A stretch of DNA of 64,000 bases from Chloroflexi bacterium HGW-Chloroflexi-4. GTDB taxonomy: Bacteria; Chloroflexota; Anaerolineae; Anaerolineales; Anaerolineaceae. Numbering within the stretch: the stretch's first letter is position 1; each line of letters opens with the position of its first letter. Below are positions 9,610-18,141 of this stretch, in pieces. Both the position numbers and the translations under genes were made by a program. The notes below the pieces were generated by a model that was not told the origin of the DNA, ran no database searches, and saw only the letters and a program-made list of their open reading frames with translations. The stretch lies in assembly GCA_002840715.1 (NCBI GenBank), contig PHBW01000006.1, positions 166,600-230,599 on the forward strand, read 5' to 3'.

Positions 9610-10371
9610 TTACCTCAAGAGATCGGCTTCAACCATTTCAAACTGGAAGGGCTTATCCACATCCATGCCGACCTCGGCGAAGGGCACACGCACTGCCTTG
9701 CCGGTAATACCCAGGCGCTTGCAGACGCGTGAAGCCACCTGATCGAGATTGAGGAAACCTAGCATTAGTCCCAACAGGCTGTCAATCCCAATCATTCCGG
9801 CTTGCTTGAGCGGATTTTTGCGGGCTTTGATCAATTCTTTCCAGAGTGCGTCGGGCTGCAACACGGCTCGTTTGCTGAAAGCATTGAGATCCCCGCCGCA
9901 GACTTCTTCATTTTTGACTTTGATGTAGGTGCGTTTTGAACCCGGAAATCGTTTTTCCATCACGGCGCGTCCAACCACACCGTAGTAGATATCAAATTCT
10001 GCTTTTTGATAAATTGAAACCAGATGATCAATGATTTCGGGGGTGATTGCGGGAATATCCGCCGAGAAAGAGGCTACATGTGTCTGATTGGGATGGACTT
10101 CATTCAATTTTTGCGAACCGCGTTGAATGTTGCCAATTAATGTGCCTTCATCCGGCAGGGTGATGAGTGGCTTGCTGCATTGCAGGGCAGATGTGTCTTC
10201 AATGCCTATTAACACTACTGTGTCAATTAACTTTGACGCCGAGATGGCATCCAGCACCCACTGCACCATGGGTTTGCCCGCGATGGGGAGCATCGATTTC
10301 AATCCGCCTTCGGAAAGGGCGCTTAAGGGGTCGTCGGTGGATTTTCCGCCAGCTAGTACAATGGCATCCAT
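9610..10371 (-). CDS. MobA-like NTP transferase family protein
   Basis: A 253-residue protein starting MDAIVLAGGKSTDDPLSALS, the nucleotide-binding LAGG loop of the MobA/GlmU-type nucleotidyltransferases. A K in GGLKSMLPIAGKPMVQW follows the loop, SADIPAITPE supplies the probable metal-binding Asp, and GMDVDKPFQFE closes the Rossmann domain as in MobA-like enzymes. The middle part carries a long insertion not found in MobA itself, so it is not a clear molybdenum cofactor enzyme. It starts 2 nt after the stop of the upstream unassigned gene and lies 10 nt from the PAP2 gene. A nucleotidyl transfer to a sugar phosphate or alcohol phosphate is plausible; substrate unknown. Confidence 0.8.
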   Translation of the reverse strand: MDAIVLAGGKSTDDPLSALSEGGLKSMLPIAGKPMVQWVLDAISASKLIDTVVLIGIEDTSALQCSKPLITLPDEGTLIGNIQRGSQKLNEVHPNQTHVASFSADIPAITPEIIDHLVSIYQKAEFDIYYGVVGRAVMEKRFPGSKRTYIKVKNEEVCGGDLNAFSKRAVLQPDALWKELIKARKNPLKQAGMIGIDSLLGLMLGFLNLDQVASRVCKRLGITGKAVRVPFAEVGMDVDKPFQFEMVEADLLR

Positions 10372-10373
10372 GT

Positions 10374-11297
10374 TTAAAACTCCTGTACCTGGGGTCTAAA
10401 GGGTACGGCTTTAATGGCGGCTTCCATTTCGGCGAAATAGGTACCGGGGTGGGCATAATCCACCGCTTGTTTGCGTCCGAGCGCGGCCACAATGGCGGCT
10501 TCCATCATGTTCGTGCCAAACGAACGGCCGTCCAGCACGGGAGTGGTGGTGATGAGATACTTGATGCCTGCGTTTTTGAAGAATTCCTGATCAGAGGTGG
10601 TGGTGGTATTTGTGACGACCACCCGGCCGGGAAGACGCTCAGGCATATGGCGCCAAAGGTAGTGGCAATCCCCGGCAACAACGGTGGCCCATTGGAATTC
10701 CCTTTCAAATTTTGGCTCGCGCTGATTTTGTTTTTCACCAGTGGGATAGATCCAGCTAAACGGCGCACGGCTCATTACTGGCAGCAAAGCGGCTGCCACA
10801 TTGCGGATGGCACGTTCAGATTTAAGGGGGATGGACATGCCCATGGCGAACATCAGATCACCAAAGATGCAGTCATAACCGGCATCCAAAAAAGCACGGG
10901 CAGTGCCCCAGCGGTCAAGGGCAACAGCCACCAGGGCGCGTTTTTCTTTGACATAACCGTGCAAGTCTTCATCTATTACTTGCGTGACCTGTTTCTCGAG
11001 GGTCATCTTAAGCCCGGTGCCATCCACCACGGGGGTGGTCTTCACGTATTTGATCAGCGATTGTACGGAATGCATGGTGGACCATTTGTCTTCGATCATG
11101 ATGCCAAGCAAGGCACCGCCCACGCCGAATGCATCCACTTTGCCGTCCAGTTCGCCGTAGAGCCTGGCGGCTTTATCCATATCACCATCGGTGCCAATAC
11201 GTTCAAGAGAGACGGTTTCTCCCAATAAGTTGATTTCCACTTTTTTATCGCGGCTTGATGATCCGATGCTGATGCTGACTGCACGTTTCATTGACAT
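10374..11297 (-). CDS. Conserved protein of about 307 residues, unassigned (sometimes labelled quinate 5-dehydrogenase-like)
   Basis: The protein starts MSMKRAVSISIGSSSRDKKV and has a Rossmann-like pattern (VDAFGVGGALLGI, GYDCIFGDLMFAMGM, RVVVTNTTTTSDQEFF, YLITTTPVLDGRSF). I recall similar proteins in Chloroflexota and cyanobacteria carrying the label quinate 5-dehydrogenase, but I see no clear shikimate/quinate dehydrogenase active-site Lys-Asp arrangement, so I do not endorse it. The start follows a GAGAT site. It is directly coupled to the nucleotidyltransferase gene (2 nt gap) and probably forms an operon with it and PAP2. A longer frame on the opposite strand (10167-11228) is a shadow of this gene. 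Confidence 0.7.
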   Translation of the reverse strand: MSMKRAVSISIGSSSRDKKVEINLLGETVSLERIGTDGDMDKAARLYGELDGKVDAFGVGGALLGIMIEDKWSTMHSVQSLIKYVKTTPVVDGTGLKMTLEKQVTQVIDEDLHGYVKEKRALVAVALDRWGTARAFLDAGYDCIFGDLMFAMGMSIPLKSERAIRNVAAALLPVMSRAPFSWIYPTGEKQNQREPKFEREFQWATVVAGDCHYLWRHMPERLPGRVVVTNTTTTSDQEFFKNAGIKYLITTTPVLDGRSFGTNMMEAAIVAALGRKQAVDYAHPGTYFAEMEAAIKAVPFRPQVQEF

Positions 11298-11474
11298 CTC
11301 CTTGATACAGTTGTATGGGCTGCAATAATTTATCAGAAAAGCAAAACTTTTTCTGTAACTAATAAATCCCGATAATAGGAAGAACCCTGAAATTGGGAAA
11401 TAGTAATGACCATGAATAAATTTTTTGTGAAATTGATATTACTATAAATTGATAATTCTTGCATCTCTGGCAAA

Positions 11475-11509
11475 TAAAAAAAACCGGCAGCCTCTTTTTA
11501 GACTACCGG
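11475..11509 (-). terminator. Rho-independent terminator after the ATP-grasp gene
   Basis: On the minus strand CCGGTAG (11503-11509) pairs with CTGCCGG (11484-11490), one wobble pair included, followed by a run of eight T. It lies just past the stop of the D-Ala-D-Ala-ligase-like gene and separates it from the three-gene block downstream. Confidence 0.85.
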
Positions 11510-11527
11510 AATACTTGTGACGAAGTG

Positions 11528-12499
11528 TTATTGAAGGTGCCAGCGTTTGACAGCGGATTCGATGATCTTGCGGACGATATCCGTGTAGGTGTAGCCGGCA
11601 GCATCTGCAGCGTAGATCAGCGAAGCCTGTTTGGGATCAGGATACATCAAGGGGATGGGGTTGACTTCCAAAATGTAGGGGTTGCCGGCATTATCCATGC
11701 GCATGTCCATGCGGCAGACGTCCTCCAGGTTGAGCACTTTCTTGGCGCGCAGCGCAAGGTTTTGAAATTCTTTGGTCTGAATATAAGAGAGTTCCGCCGG
11801 ACAGACGCGGTAAACCTCGCTGGCAAAATCCTCTTTCTGCGAGTTGGAGTAATATCCTGTGGGCGAGAAGATTTCAACGATGGGCAGGGCTTCATCACCC
11901 AAAATGCCAATCGTAAATTCACGGCCTTCGATGTATTCTTCAACCAAAACAAGGGTGTCTAGGGTGTCGATGACCCAAGAGACTTGATTCACCAATTCAT
12001 CATAATTATTCACAACAGCAGACTCATTAATCCCTATCGAAGAACCTTCAAAGGCAGGTTTGACGAACATGGGGTAACGCAAGTTGCTTTCGGGGATGTT
12101 GTTGGCGTCTTCAACCACCATAAATCTGGCGGTCGGCAAGCCAGCCATATTGAATTGACTTTTGGCGATATGTTTGTTGTGTGAGAGCATCATCCCCAGC
12201 ACACCTGCACAGGTGTAGGGGATGCCCAGCATATCCAATACGGCGGGCATTTGAGCTTCACGAGAATTACCATAATGACCTTCTGAAAAATTGAAACACA
12301 AGTCAGGGGCAAATCTTTTTATATCTTCAATTGAGTCAATTACGCCGGGGAAATATTTTGGTTCGTGTCCGAGGTCAATCAGCGAGGTAAGGGTAGCCTC
12401 GACGGTTTTCAGGTCGTCCAGGTCATCCCATCGCCCGGGAGGGTCTTCAAGGGAGACAGGTGCATCTTCTTTAACATTAGCCAGCACTGCTATTTTCAT
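11528..12499 (-). CDS. D-alanine-D-alanine ligase-like ATP-grasp enzyme
   Basis: A 323-residue ATP-grasp protein. After an N-terminal Rossmann-like domain come the elements of the D-Ala-D-Ala ligase family: MLSHNKHIAKSQFNMAGLPT, the ATP-binding lysine region YPMFVKPAFEGSSIGI, the loop EEYIEGREFTIGILGD and the magnesium site MDMRMDNAGNPYILEVNPIP. It joins two carboxylate/amine substrates with ATP. The N-terminal region (EDPPGRWDDLDD) differs from housekeeping Ddl, so an alternative dipeptide or amino-acid ligase role is possible. It is followed by a terminator and then the unassigned gene, nucleotidyltransferase and PAP2 genes. Whether it is the cell's only Ddl cannot be judged here. Confidence 0.82.
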   Translation of the reverse strand: MKIAVLANVKEDAPVSLEDPPGRWDDLDDLKTVEATLTSLIDLGHEPKYFPGVIDSIEDIKRFAPDLCFNFSEGHYGNSREAQMPAVLDMLGIPYTCAGVLGMMLSHNKHIAKSQFNMAGLPTARFMVVEDANNIPESNLRYPMFVKPAFEGSSIGINESAVVNNYDELVNQVSWVIDTLDTLVLVEEYIEGREFTIGILGDEALPIVEIFSPTGYYSNSQKEDFASEVYRVCPAELSYIQTKEFQNLALRAKKVLNLEDVCRMDMRMDNAGNPYILEVNPIPLMYPDPKQASLIYAADAAGYTYTDIVRKIIESAVKRWHLQ

Positions 12500-12653
12500 C
12501 TTTGGGTGTTTCTCCTATTACCTAAAATTAAACGAGGTTGATTATAATTACTATTGACTGCACTGCAAGAGGTCAATTTCTCAAGGGTTATCGATTTAAT
12601 GTAGAGAATTATCAACTGGTAAGAATTACCTGTAATTAATTACGTCTACTCCC

Positions 12654-12682
12654 GTGACATTTGACCCGTTGAATGATATAAA
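12654..12682 (+). promoter_or_regulatory. Probable promoter of the hydrogenase operon
   Basis: GTGACA (12654-12659) and TATAAA (12677-12682) are separated by 17 nt, a sigma-70-like arrangement about 65 nt before the first operon gene. A strong GAGGAGG ribosome site precedes the ATG at 12749. The rest of 12500-12748 is AT-rich and shows no gene. Confidence 0.6.
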
Positions 12683-12748
12683 AAGAAGTCGAATAATAAA
12701 GAACATAATCAACAAATGTAAGACAAAAACTCTGCGAGGAGGAAATCC

Positions 12749-13240
12749 ATGTGGTATGTCTTGATCGCTGTGGGGATTCTAGCATGCGCGATTTTGGCTA
12801 TCTCAGCAAAAAGATTATTGATCTCCGCCATCTGGCTGGCCATAACCAGCGCTCTGGTGGCTCTCATGCTCTTTTTGCTGGGTGCGCCTCAAATCGCGGT
12901 GATTGAGTTAAGCGTAGGCGCTGGACTGGTCACCGTTCTTTTTGTGTTTGCCATCAACATTGCTGGCGAAGAAGTGATAGGGCTGCGCTCGGCGCTGCCG
13001 CTGCCATTAGTGTGGACGAGCATCGTACTGGCCGCCGGACTAGTCATCTTCTTTATTATCCGGTCGCTGGGATTCGTCCAGTTCCCTGAACTCACCGGCG
13101 AACTTGCAGCCAGCGTCTTGTGGCAGGAACGCTACCTTGATTTTCTGCTTCAGGTGGTTCTGATTCTGGCAGGCGTTTTGGGAGTGATCGGTTTGCTTTC
13201 GCATTCCAAAGATGTACACCGCATGGAGAATAAAGCATGA
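12749..13240 (+). CDS. Hydrogenase membrane subunit, MnhB/NuoJ-like (DUF4040 type)
   Basis: A 163-residue protein with about five hydrophobic spans. The block IAVIELSVGAGLVTVLFVFAI matches the DUF4040/NuoJ-like membrane domain of Mbh-type hydrogenases and Mrp antiporters, with the buried Glu in IEL. The strong GAGGAGG site and position make it the first gene of the eleven-gene hydrogenase operon. Its stop overlaps the start of the next gene by 4 nt. In Mbh, subunits of this kind help couple electron transfer to ion pumping across the cytoplasmic membrane. Confidence 0.8.
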   Translation: MWYVLIAVGILACAILAISAKRLLISAIWLAITSALVALMLFLLGAPQIAVIELSVGAGLVTVLFVFAINIAGEEVIGLRSALPLPLVWTSIVLAAGLVIFFIIRSLGFVQFPELTGELAASVLWQERYLDFLLQVVLILAGVLGVIGLLSHSKDVHRMENKA

Positions 13241-13548
13241 ACCTTCCCATCCCATTTATTGTGCTGCTTGCGGTTTTATCTTTGGCCGGGACGGGTTTCT
13301 ACTGCCTGTTGTTCACACGCAATTTGATCAAGGTCGTGGTGGCCTTGCAGTTGATCGTCAAAGGCGTGGTCCTGGCTTTTGTGTTGGCCGGCCACCTGGT
13401 GCAGAATGAAAGCCTGGCTCAAACCATGGCAATCACGGTGATTGTGGCAGATACCATCGTGGCAGTGATTGGCCTGGCGTTGGCTGTGCAGATTCGTCTG
13501 CACACCGGCAGCCTGGATCTCAAAGCACTCTCCAATTTGAAGAGGTAA
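13237..13548 (+). CDS. Hydrogenase membrane subunit, NuoK/MnhC-like
   Basis: A 103-residue protein of three membrane spans with the NuoK/MnhC pattern (LFTRNLIKVVVALQLIVKGV, MAITVIVADTIVAVIGLAL). The ATG overlaps the upstream stop and the gene ends 3 nt before the NuoL-like gene. It belongs to the ion-translocating arm shared by complex I, Mrp antiporters and group 4 hydrogenases. Assignment to NuoK versus MnhC is not meaningful at this distance. Confidence 0.82.
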   Translation: MNLPIPFIVLLAVLSLAGTGFYCLLFTRNLIKVVVALQLIVKGVVLAFVLAGHLVQNESLAQTMAITVIVADTIVAVIGLALAVQIRLHTGSLDLKALSNLKR

Positions 13549-13551
13549 ACC

Positions 13552-15300
13552 ATGATCAATATCTTGATTGCTTGTTCCATTGGTTTACCATGGCTTGGCG
13601 CCCTTCTGGTTTGGCTGATTGGCGATAAACGCGAGAAAGCCCAGCATTGGGCCGCCATCCTCTTTTCTGTGGCTGCCGGTGCTGCCGCAGTATTGATGCT
13701 CTGGCACACTTCCGCTGAATCTGGTTTGACCATCACGATGGGTGGGGTTTTCGGTGATTTCACCTTCATCCCTGACGGACTTGGGGTTTTTCTCAGTGTC
13801 ATCGCCACCGTGATCGGTTCACTGGCAGTGATCTTCTCCACAAGCTACATGAAGGGTGAGACTCAAATCGGCCGTTATTATGCCTTTGTGCTCTTCTTCA
13901 TCGGCGCCATGGTGGGGTTGGTTCTGACCAGCAATATCATGCTCATGTTCTTCTTCTGGGAAATCACAGCGCTGTGTTCTTACGCTTTAATCGCCTTCCA
14001 CAACGACGATCCCAAGGCGGTGAAGGGCGGCATCAAAGCGCTGATCATCACTTCCATCGGCGGCATTGGTTTGCTGTTAGGCGCATTGATCTTGTATGTT
14101 TACACCGGTACTTTTGACATTAGTGTTTTTATCGCTGCGCCGTCTGCCGTTCCGGCAGGCATGCTGGCAGTGCTGGCTTTCGGTTTCTTGATCGCCGCAG
14201 CCGCCAAATCTGCGCAGTTTCCGTTTCAGACCTGGCTGCCCGACGCCATGGAAGCACCGTCTCCCATCAGCGCCTTGATTCATGCAGCCACGATGGTCAA
14301 TGCCGGCGTTTATTTGTTGGCAAGATTCTTCCCCGCTTTCAAAGATGTTCCTTACTGGTGTGAGGCGGTCATGATCGTGGGCATGCTTTCAGCATTGCTC
14401 GCAGCCATCATGGCCTTGACCTCCATGGACCTCAAAAGAGTGCTGGCTTACTCCACCGTCAGCCAATTGGGATACATGGTTTATGCAGTCGGCGCCGGCG
14501 GCGTGTTTGCCAGTCAATTCCATCTTTTCAGCCATTCCATTTTCAAAGCGCTGCTCTTTTTGGCGGCCGGTGCAGTGATCCACTCAGTCGGCACCCGTGA
14601 TATGGAAAAAATGGGCGGCGTCGGAAAACACATGCCTTTTGTAAAATGGGTCTTCCTGATCGGTGCACTTGCACTTAGCGGCATCCCCGTCTTGAACGGA
14701 TTCTGGAGCAAGGAAGTTGTGCTCGAAGCCGGTCTGGCTGGCGGACCAAGCTGGATTTACGGCGTCATGGTGTTGGTGGCCGGCTTAACCGCGCTTTACA
14801 CCATCCGCTGTGTGTGGAAGGTCTTCTTTGGCGAGGCTCGTTCAGATTACCATGCCCACAAGGTGGAAATGGCCATGAAAGTGGCGCTGGCTCCTCTGGC
14901 GCTGGCAGCCTTAGTCTCATGGCTGGCCGTTGGACCTTTCTCGACGTTGTTAGGGACAGCTTCGCTGCCTCAGCATCACATTGAATCTCTGAATATTGCA
15001 GAATTGGTGCATGAAGTGCTCACACTGCCCACTTTGATTGCATTGGCAGCCATTGCCATTGGCGTAGTTCTCTGGCTGCTGCGGGCGAAACTTGAAGGGT
15101 TTGTTGAAGGGCTGAGAGGCCTCAGATGGGCTGCTGATCACAGTTTCGGATTTGAAGCCATCAACAGCGCGGTCGTGCGAGTAACCAACAGCCTGGCTGA
15201 AACTTTACGCAACACCCAAACAGGTCTCTTGAACTGGAACGTGTTGGGAATTCTGGCTGCCGTGATCATTCTCATCGCAGCAATTTCATTGGGAGCCTGA
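13552..15300 (+). CDS. Hydrogenase proton/sodium-pumping subunit, NuoL/MnhA/HyfB-like
   Basis: A 582-residue polytopic membrane protein with the antiporter-like core: MFFFWEITALCSYALIAFHN, AAKSAQFPFQTWLPDAMEAP, SALIHAATMVNAGVYLLARF and LKRVLAYSTVSQLGYMVYAV. These carry the conserved Glu, Lys and His residues of the NuoL/M/N channel family. The length is close to a NuoL core without the long amphipathic C-terminal helix, as in Mbh/Hyf-type hydrogenases. The start ATG follows GAAGAGG. It is the first of two antiporter-like subunits in the operon. Confidence 0.92.
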   Translation: MINILIACSIGLPWLGALLVWLIGDKREKAQHWAAILFSVAAGAAAVLMLWHTSAESGLTITMGGVFGDFTFIPDGLGVFLSVIATVIGSLAVIFSTSYMKGETQIGRYYAFVLFFIGAMVGLVLTSNIMLMFFFWEITALCSYALIAFHNDDPKAVKGGIKALIITSIGGIGLLLGALILYVYTGTFDISVFIAAPSAVPAGMLAVLAFGFLIAAAAKSAQFPFQTWLPDAMEAPSPISALIHAATMVNAGVYLLARFFPAFKDVPYWCEAVMIVGMLSALLAAIMALTSMDLKRVLAYSTVSQLGYMVYAVGAGGVFASQFHLFSHSIFKALLFLAAGAVIHSVGTRDMEKMGGVGKHMPFVKWVFLIGALALSGIPVLNGFWSKEVVLEAGLAGGPSWIYGVMVLVAGLTALYTIRCVWKVFFGEARSDYHAHKVEMAMKVALAPLALAALVSWLAVGPFSTLLGTASLPQHHIESLNIAELVHEVLTLPTLIALAAIAIGVVLWLLRAKLEGFVEGLRGLRWAADHSFGFEAINSAVVRVTNSLAETLRNTQTGLLNWNVLGILAAVIILIAAISLGA

Positions 15301-15301
15301 C

Positions 15302-16816
15302 ATGATTGATCAACCTCTTTTCACAAGCTTACTCTTACTGCCTTTTCTGTCTGCTCCCTTGATTTATTTGCTCGGCCGACTTTCTGTACGGAAGGGGCAA
15401 GACTCGGGAATGAAGGCTGCCCGCCTTCTCACCCTGGCCGCACTCATGGCGGAGATCGTCTTGCTGGTCTTGACAGTCAAAGGCGCCATAGGCGGCGGCA
15501 GCGTTCAGATTTTGGTCGGTCTCGAAGCGATGCGTTTCGACGGCATCGGCCTGATTCTGACGGGTCTCGTGCTGGTTTTGGGCGTGTGTGTCACGCTCTT
15601 CTCCATCCCCTATATGAACAAAGAAAAAGGCGAAGAAAAATTCTACGCGCTCTTGATGATGACCATCGGTTCCATCATCGGGCTCGGCTTCTCTTATGAC
15701 CTTTTCAATTTGTGGATCTGGTTTGAAGCCATGGCCATCAGTACCTATTTTTTGGTGGCGTTCTATAACGAACAATCGGCTTCATTGGAAGCCGGCATCA
15801 AGTACCTGGTGCAATCCTCCATTGGGTCTGCATTGGTGTTATTTGGCATCGCTGCCATTTTCGCCACACAGGGTACCGTCAGCCTGGAAGATATCTGGCA
15901 ATACGCTGACCAACTCGGAACGCTCGGCGCACTTGGAATGGTCTTGATGATCGTCGGTTTTGGTGTCAAGGCGGCATTGGTTCCCATGCACACCTGGCTG
16001 CCCGACGCGCATTCACAAGCGCCCTCTGGAATCAGCGCGATGTTGTCAGGTGTTGTGATCGAAGCAGGTCTGATCGCCATGCTGCGTGTTGTCAGTATGA
16101 CCGGCAAAATGAATGGCAACTGGGCTTACATACTGATCATTTTTGCGTTGATCAACATTTTGGTGGGCAACCTGATGGCGCTACGACAGACAGAAATCAA
16201 ACGCATGCTGGCCTACTCCAGCCTGGCCCACATGGGTTACATGCTGTTCGGTTTTGGCATTGGTTTCGGCTTTGGCTCGGGCACCGGCGCGGAAGGTGGT
16301 TTCTTCCATATGCTGACCCATGGTTTGATGAAAGGCCTGGCCTTTATGAGCGTTGGAGCACTGCTTTATGTGCTTAAACTGGTTAAAGGCGATCATTCAT
16401 CATTGAAGCTGGATGATCTGAACGGCGCTTCACGCAAATATCCATTGATCGCGATCTGTTTGAGTGTGGCAGTGCTGGCATTGGGCGGGCTTCCTCCGTT
16501 TGCCGGTTTCATGTCCAAATGGATGATCCTGGTGGCGGGTGTTGAGACGAAAAACATCTGGATGCTGGTTGCCGTCGGTTTTGTGGGATTAAACAGTGTC
16601 TTGTCGCTGGGATATTACGCACCAATCGTCAACCGCTTGTTCAAACGTGAACAATCTGAAGTGGTGGCGGCTGCCTATACGCGTGTCTCCTGGATGATGT
16701 CTCTTCCAATTATGGTGTTGACCCTGGCAGTCATTCTCATCGGCGTTTGGCCGCTGCTGACTGACTTCATTCTCTATAATGGTCAATACTTCCTCTTAGG
16801 TTATTTCTTTAATTAG
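15302..16816 (+). CDS. Hydrogenase proton/sodium-pumping subunit, NuoM/N/MnhD-like
   Basis: A 504-residue membrane protein, the second antiporter-like subunit. It shows YDLFNLWIWFEAMAISTYFL, GVKAALVPMHTWLPDAHSQA, MALRQTEIKRMLAYSSLAHM and a C-terminal hydrophobic tail. The Lys of VKAALVPMHTWLPDAH and the Glu in WFEAM are the channel residues conserved in NuoM/MnhD. It starts 1 nt after the NuoL-like stop, so the two are translated together. With the NuoL-like subunit it gives the complex two probable ion channels. Confidence 0.92.
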   Translation: MIDQPLFTSLLLLPFLSAPLIYLLGRLSVRKGQDSGMKAARLLTLAALMAEIVLLVLTVKGAIGGGSVQILVGLEAMRFDGIGLILTGLVLVLGVCVTLFSIPYMNKEKGEEKFYALLMMTIGSIIGLGFSYDLFNLWIWFEAMAISTYFLVAFYNEQSASLEAGIKYLVQSSIGSALVLFGIAAIFATQGTVSLEDIWQYADQLGTLGALGMVLMIVGFGVKAALVPMHTWLPDAHSQAPSGISAMLSGVVIEAGLIAMLRVVSMTGKMNGNWAYILIIFALINILVGNLMALRQTEIKRMLAYSSLAHMGYMLFGFGIGFGFGSGTGAEGGFFHMLTHGLMKGLAFMSVGALLYVLKLVKGDHSSLKLDDLNGASRKYPLIAICLSVAVLALGGLPPFAGFMSKWMILVAGVETKNIWMLVAVGFVGLNSVLSLGYYAPIVNRLFKREQSEVVAAAYTRVSWMMSLPIMVLTLAVILIGVWPLLTDFILYNGQYFLLGYFFN

Positions 16817-16831
16817 GAGAAACAAAAAGCG

Positions 16832-17143
16832 ATGAATATCCTTTTATCCCCTCCTCTTGCGTTCTTGATCTACCTCCCGCTGGTGTTTGCGATCTATTTC
16901 CTTGGCAAAGGGCTGGCTGGAAAATCCTCCCCTTCAGCCGAAAAATCCAGTCTTTACGGCAGTGGTGAAGAAGCCGCAACTTCAATGGCAAGCCCCGGTT
17001 ACAAACCCTTTTTCTTGATCGCATTCTTCTTTGCGATCTTGCATCTGGGAATGCTGGTGATCGGCAGCGGTACATTCAGCGTCAATATGCTGCCTTACAT
17101 CATCGGCTTGATGATGGCCTTAATCGCCTTGATCCTGGGTTAG
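16832..17143 (+). CDS. Hydrogenase membrane subunit, NuoA-like
   Basis: A 103-residue protein with three membrane spans. The short loop SSLYGSGEEAA after the first span resembles the YECG loop of NuoA, and the spans IAFFFAILHLGMLVIG and LPYIIGLMMALIALIL follow. It lies between the pumping subunits and the soluble arm, where complex I-like operons usually place NuoA. A GGAGA site precedes the ATG. NuoA-like subunits brace the junction of the membrane and hydrogenase arms. The relationship is remote, so the call rests on topology, loop motif and position. Confidence 0.72.
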   Translation: MNILLSPPLAFLIYLPLVFAIYFLGKGLAGKSSPSAEKSSLYGSGEEAATSMASPGYKPFFLIAFFFAILHLGMLVIGSGTFSVNMLPYIIGLMMALIALILG

Positions 17144-17158
17144 CAAAGGAGCAATACA

Positions 17159-17605
17159 ATGGAAAACATGATGCAAGGCGTGATGAATAAGGTGAAAACC
17201 TGGGCGCGGATCAATTCGCCCTGGGCGATTCACTATAACAGCGGTTCATGCAACGGCTGTGACATTGAAATTTTAGCCACCCTGACCCCGCGTTTTGATG
17301 TAGAACGTTTCGGCATCAAATTGCAAGGCAGCCCCCGGCATGCAGATGTGTTGATCTGCACCGGTCCGGTCACTTTGCAGTCTCGCGACCGATTGGTGCG
17401 TATTTATAATCAAATGCCCGAGCCCAAATTTGTGGTGGCTGTGGGTTCCTGCGGCATTTCAGGCGGCGTTTTTCAGGGCTGCTACAACGTGGTGGGTGAC
17501 ATCAGTGAAGTCATCCCTGTGAACGTTTATATCCCCGGCTGCCCGCCCCGACCTGAAGCCATCATTCACGGTGTTGTTGAGCTCTTAAAGAGCCTTCAGC
17601 CTTAA
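17159..17605 (+). CDS. [NiFe] hydrogenase small subunit, NuoB/MbhJ/EchC-like
   Basis: A 148-residue subunit with the cysteines that hold the proximal [4Fe-4S] cluster: CNGCDIEI near residue 32, GSCGISGG and PGCPPRPEA. It passes electrons between the NiFe site in the large subunit and the ferredoxin-like subunit. Size fits the short small subunits of group 4 hydrogenases rather than the long, Tat-exported small subunits of uptake hydrogenases, so the enzyme faces the cytoplasm. AAAGGAG precedes the ATG. Confidence 0.93.
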   Translation: MENMMQGVMNKVKTWARINSPWAIHYNSGSCNGCDIEILATLTPRFDVERFGIKLQGSPRHADVLICTGPVTLQSRDRLVRIYNQMPEPKFVVAVGSCGISGGVFQGCYNVVGDISEVIPVNVYIPGCPPRPEAIIHGVVELLKSLQP

Positions 17606-17626
17606 GATTCGCGAAGAGAGGAAAAT

Positions 17627-18136
17627 ATGGAAACTGAAAAAGCCCTGGAACTCGCTGAATCCCTGCTCAAGGATTTTGCCATCTCAACCAACCACCCAGA
17701 AGCAAACCGGGTGGATTTTGTGATTGACCGAAAGGATCTCAAAGCGGCTGTCAACACCATTTTGGTAAACAAACATTGGGGATACTTATCTGCCATCACA
17801 GCCCTTGACAACGCCCTCTGGAAAGTTGATGAAACCACCAAACAAAAGAGTATTGACCCGAGCGGCGGAAGCCTTGAACTTCTTTACCATTTCTGTCAGG
17901 CGGCGGCTGTGGCTACCTTGAGAGTCAGCATCCCTTACAATGACCCCAAAGTAGATTCCATTTGTGATTTGATCAGTTCAGTCTCTTTGTATGAACGCGA
18001 AGCTGCTGAATTGTTTGGGATTGAATTTGTTGGCGCACCCAACACAGATAAACTACTGCTGCCAGATAATTGGCCGGCGGGGGTTTATCCGCTGCGCAAA
18101 ACATTTACCAGTTTAGAAGATTCAGCGAAAGGATAG
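17627..18136 (+). CDS. Hydrogenase subunit, NuoC-like (30 kDa subunit type)
   Basis: A 169-residue soluble subunit related to the complex I 30 kDa (NuoC) family. The diagnostic C-terminal block is present: VSLYEREAAELFGIEFVG then LLLPDNWPAGVYPLRK. The N-terminal part is a loosely conserved alpha/beta domain. It supports the large catalytic subunit and carries no metal-binding cysteines. A GAGAGGA site precedes the ATG. The stop is 5 nt before the start of the large subunit. Confidence 0.9.
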   Translation: METEKALELAESLLKDFAISTNHPEANRVDFVIDRKDLKAAVNTILVNKHWGYLSAITALDNALWKVDETTKQKSIDPSGGSLELLYHFCQAAAVATLRVSIPYNDPKVDSICDLISSVSLYEREAAELFGIEFVGAPNTDKLLLPDNWPAGVYPLRKTFTSLEDSAKG

Positions 18137-18141
18137 CAGAG

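Noticed and set aside
9610..10371. Molybdenum cofactor guanylyltransferase mobA
   Set aside because: The fold matches, but the long insertion and the PAP2/ATP-grasp context do not fit MobA, so no symbol was given.
10167..11228. A 353-residue plus-strand open frame
   Set aside because: It is antisense to the 10374-11297 gene, has Cys/Trp/His-rich low-quality sequence and no ribosome site; a codon-bias shadow.
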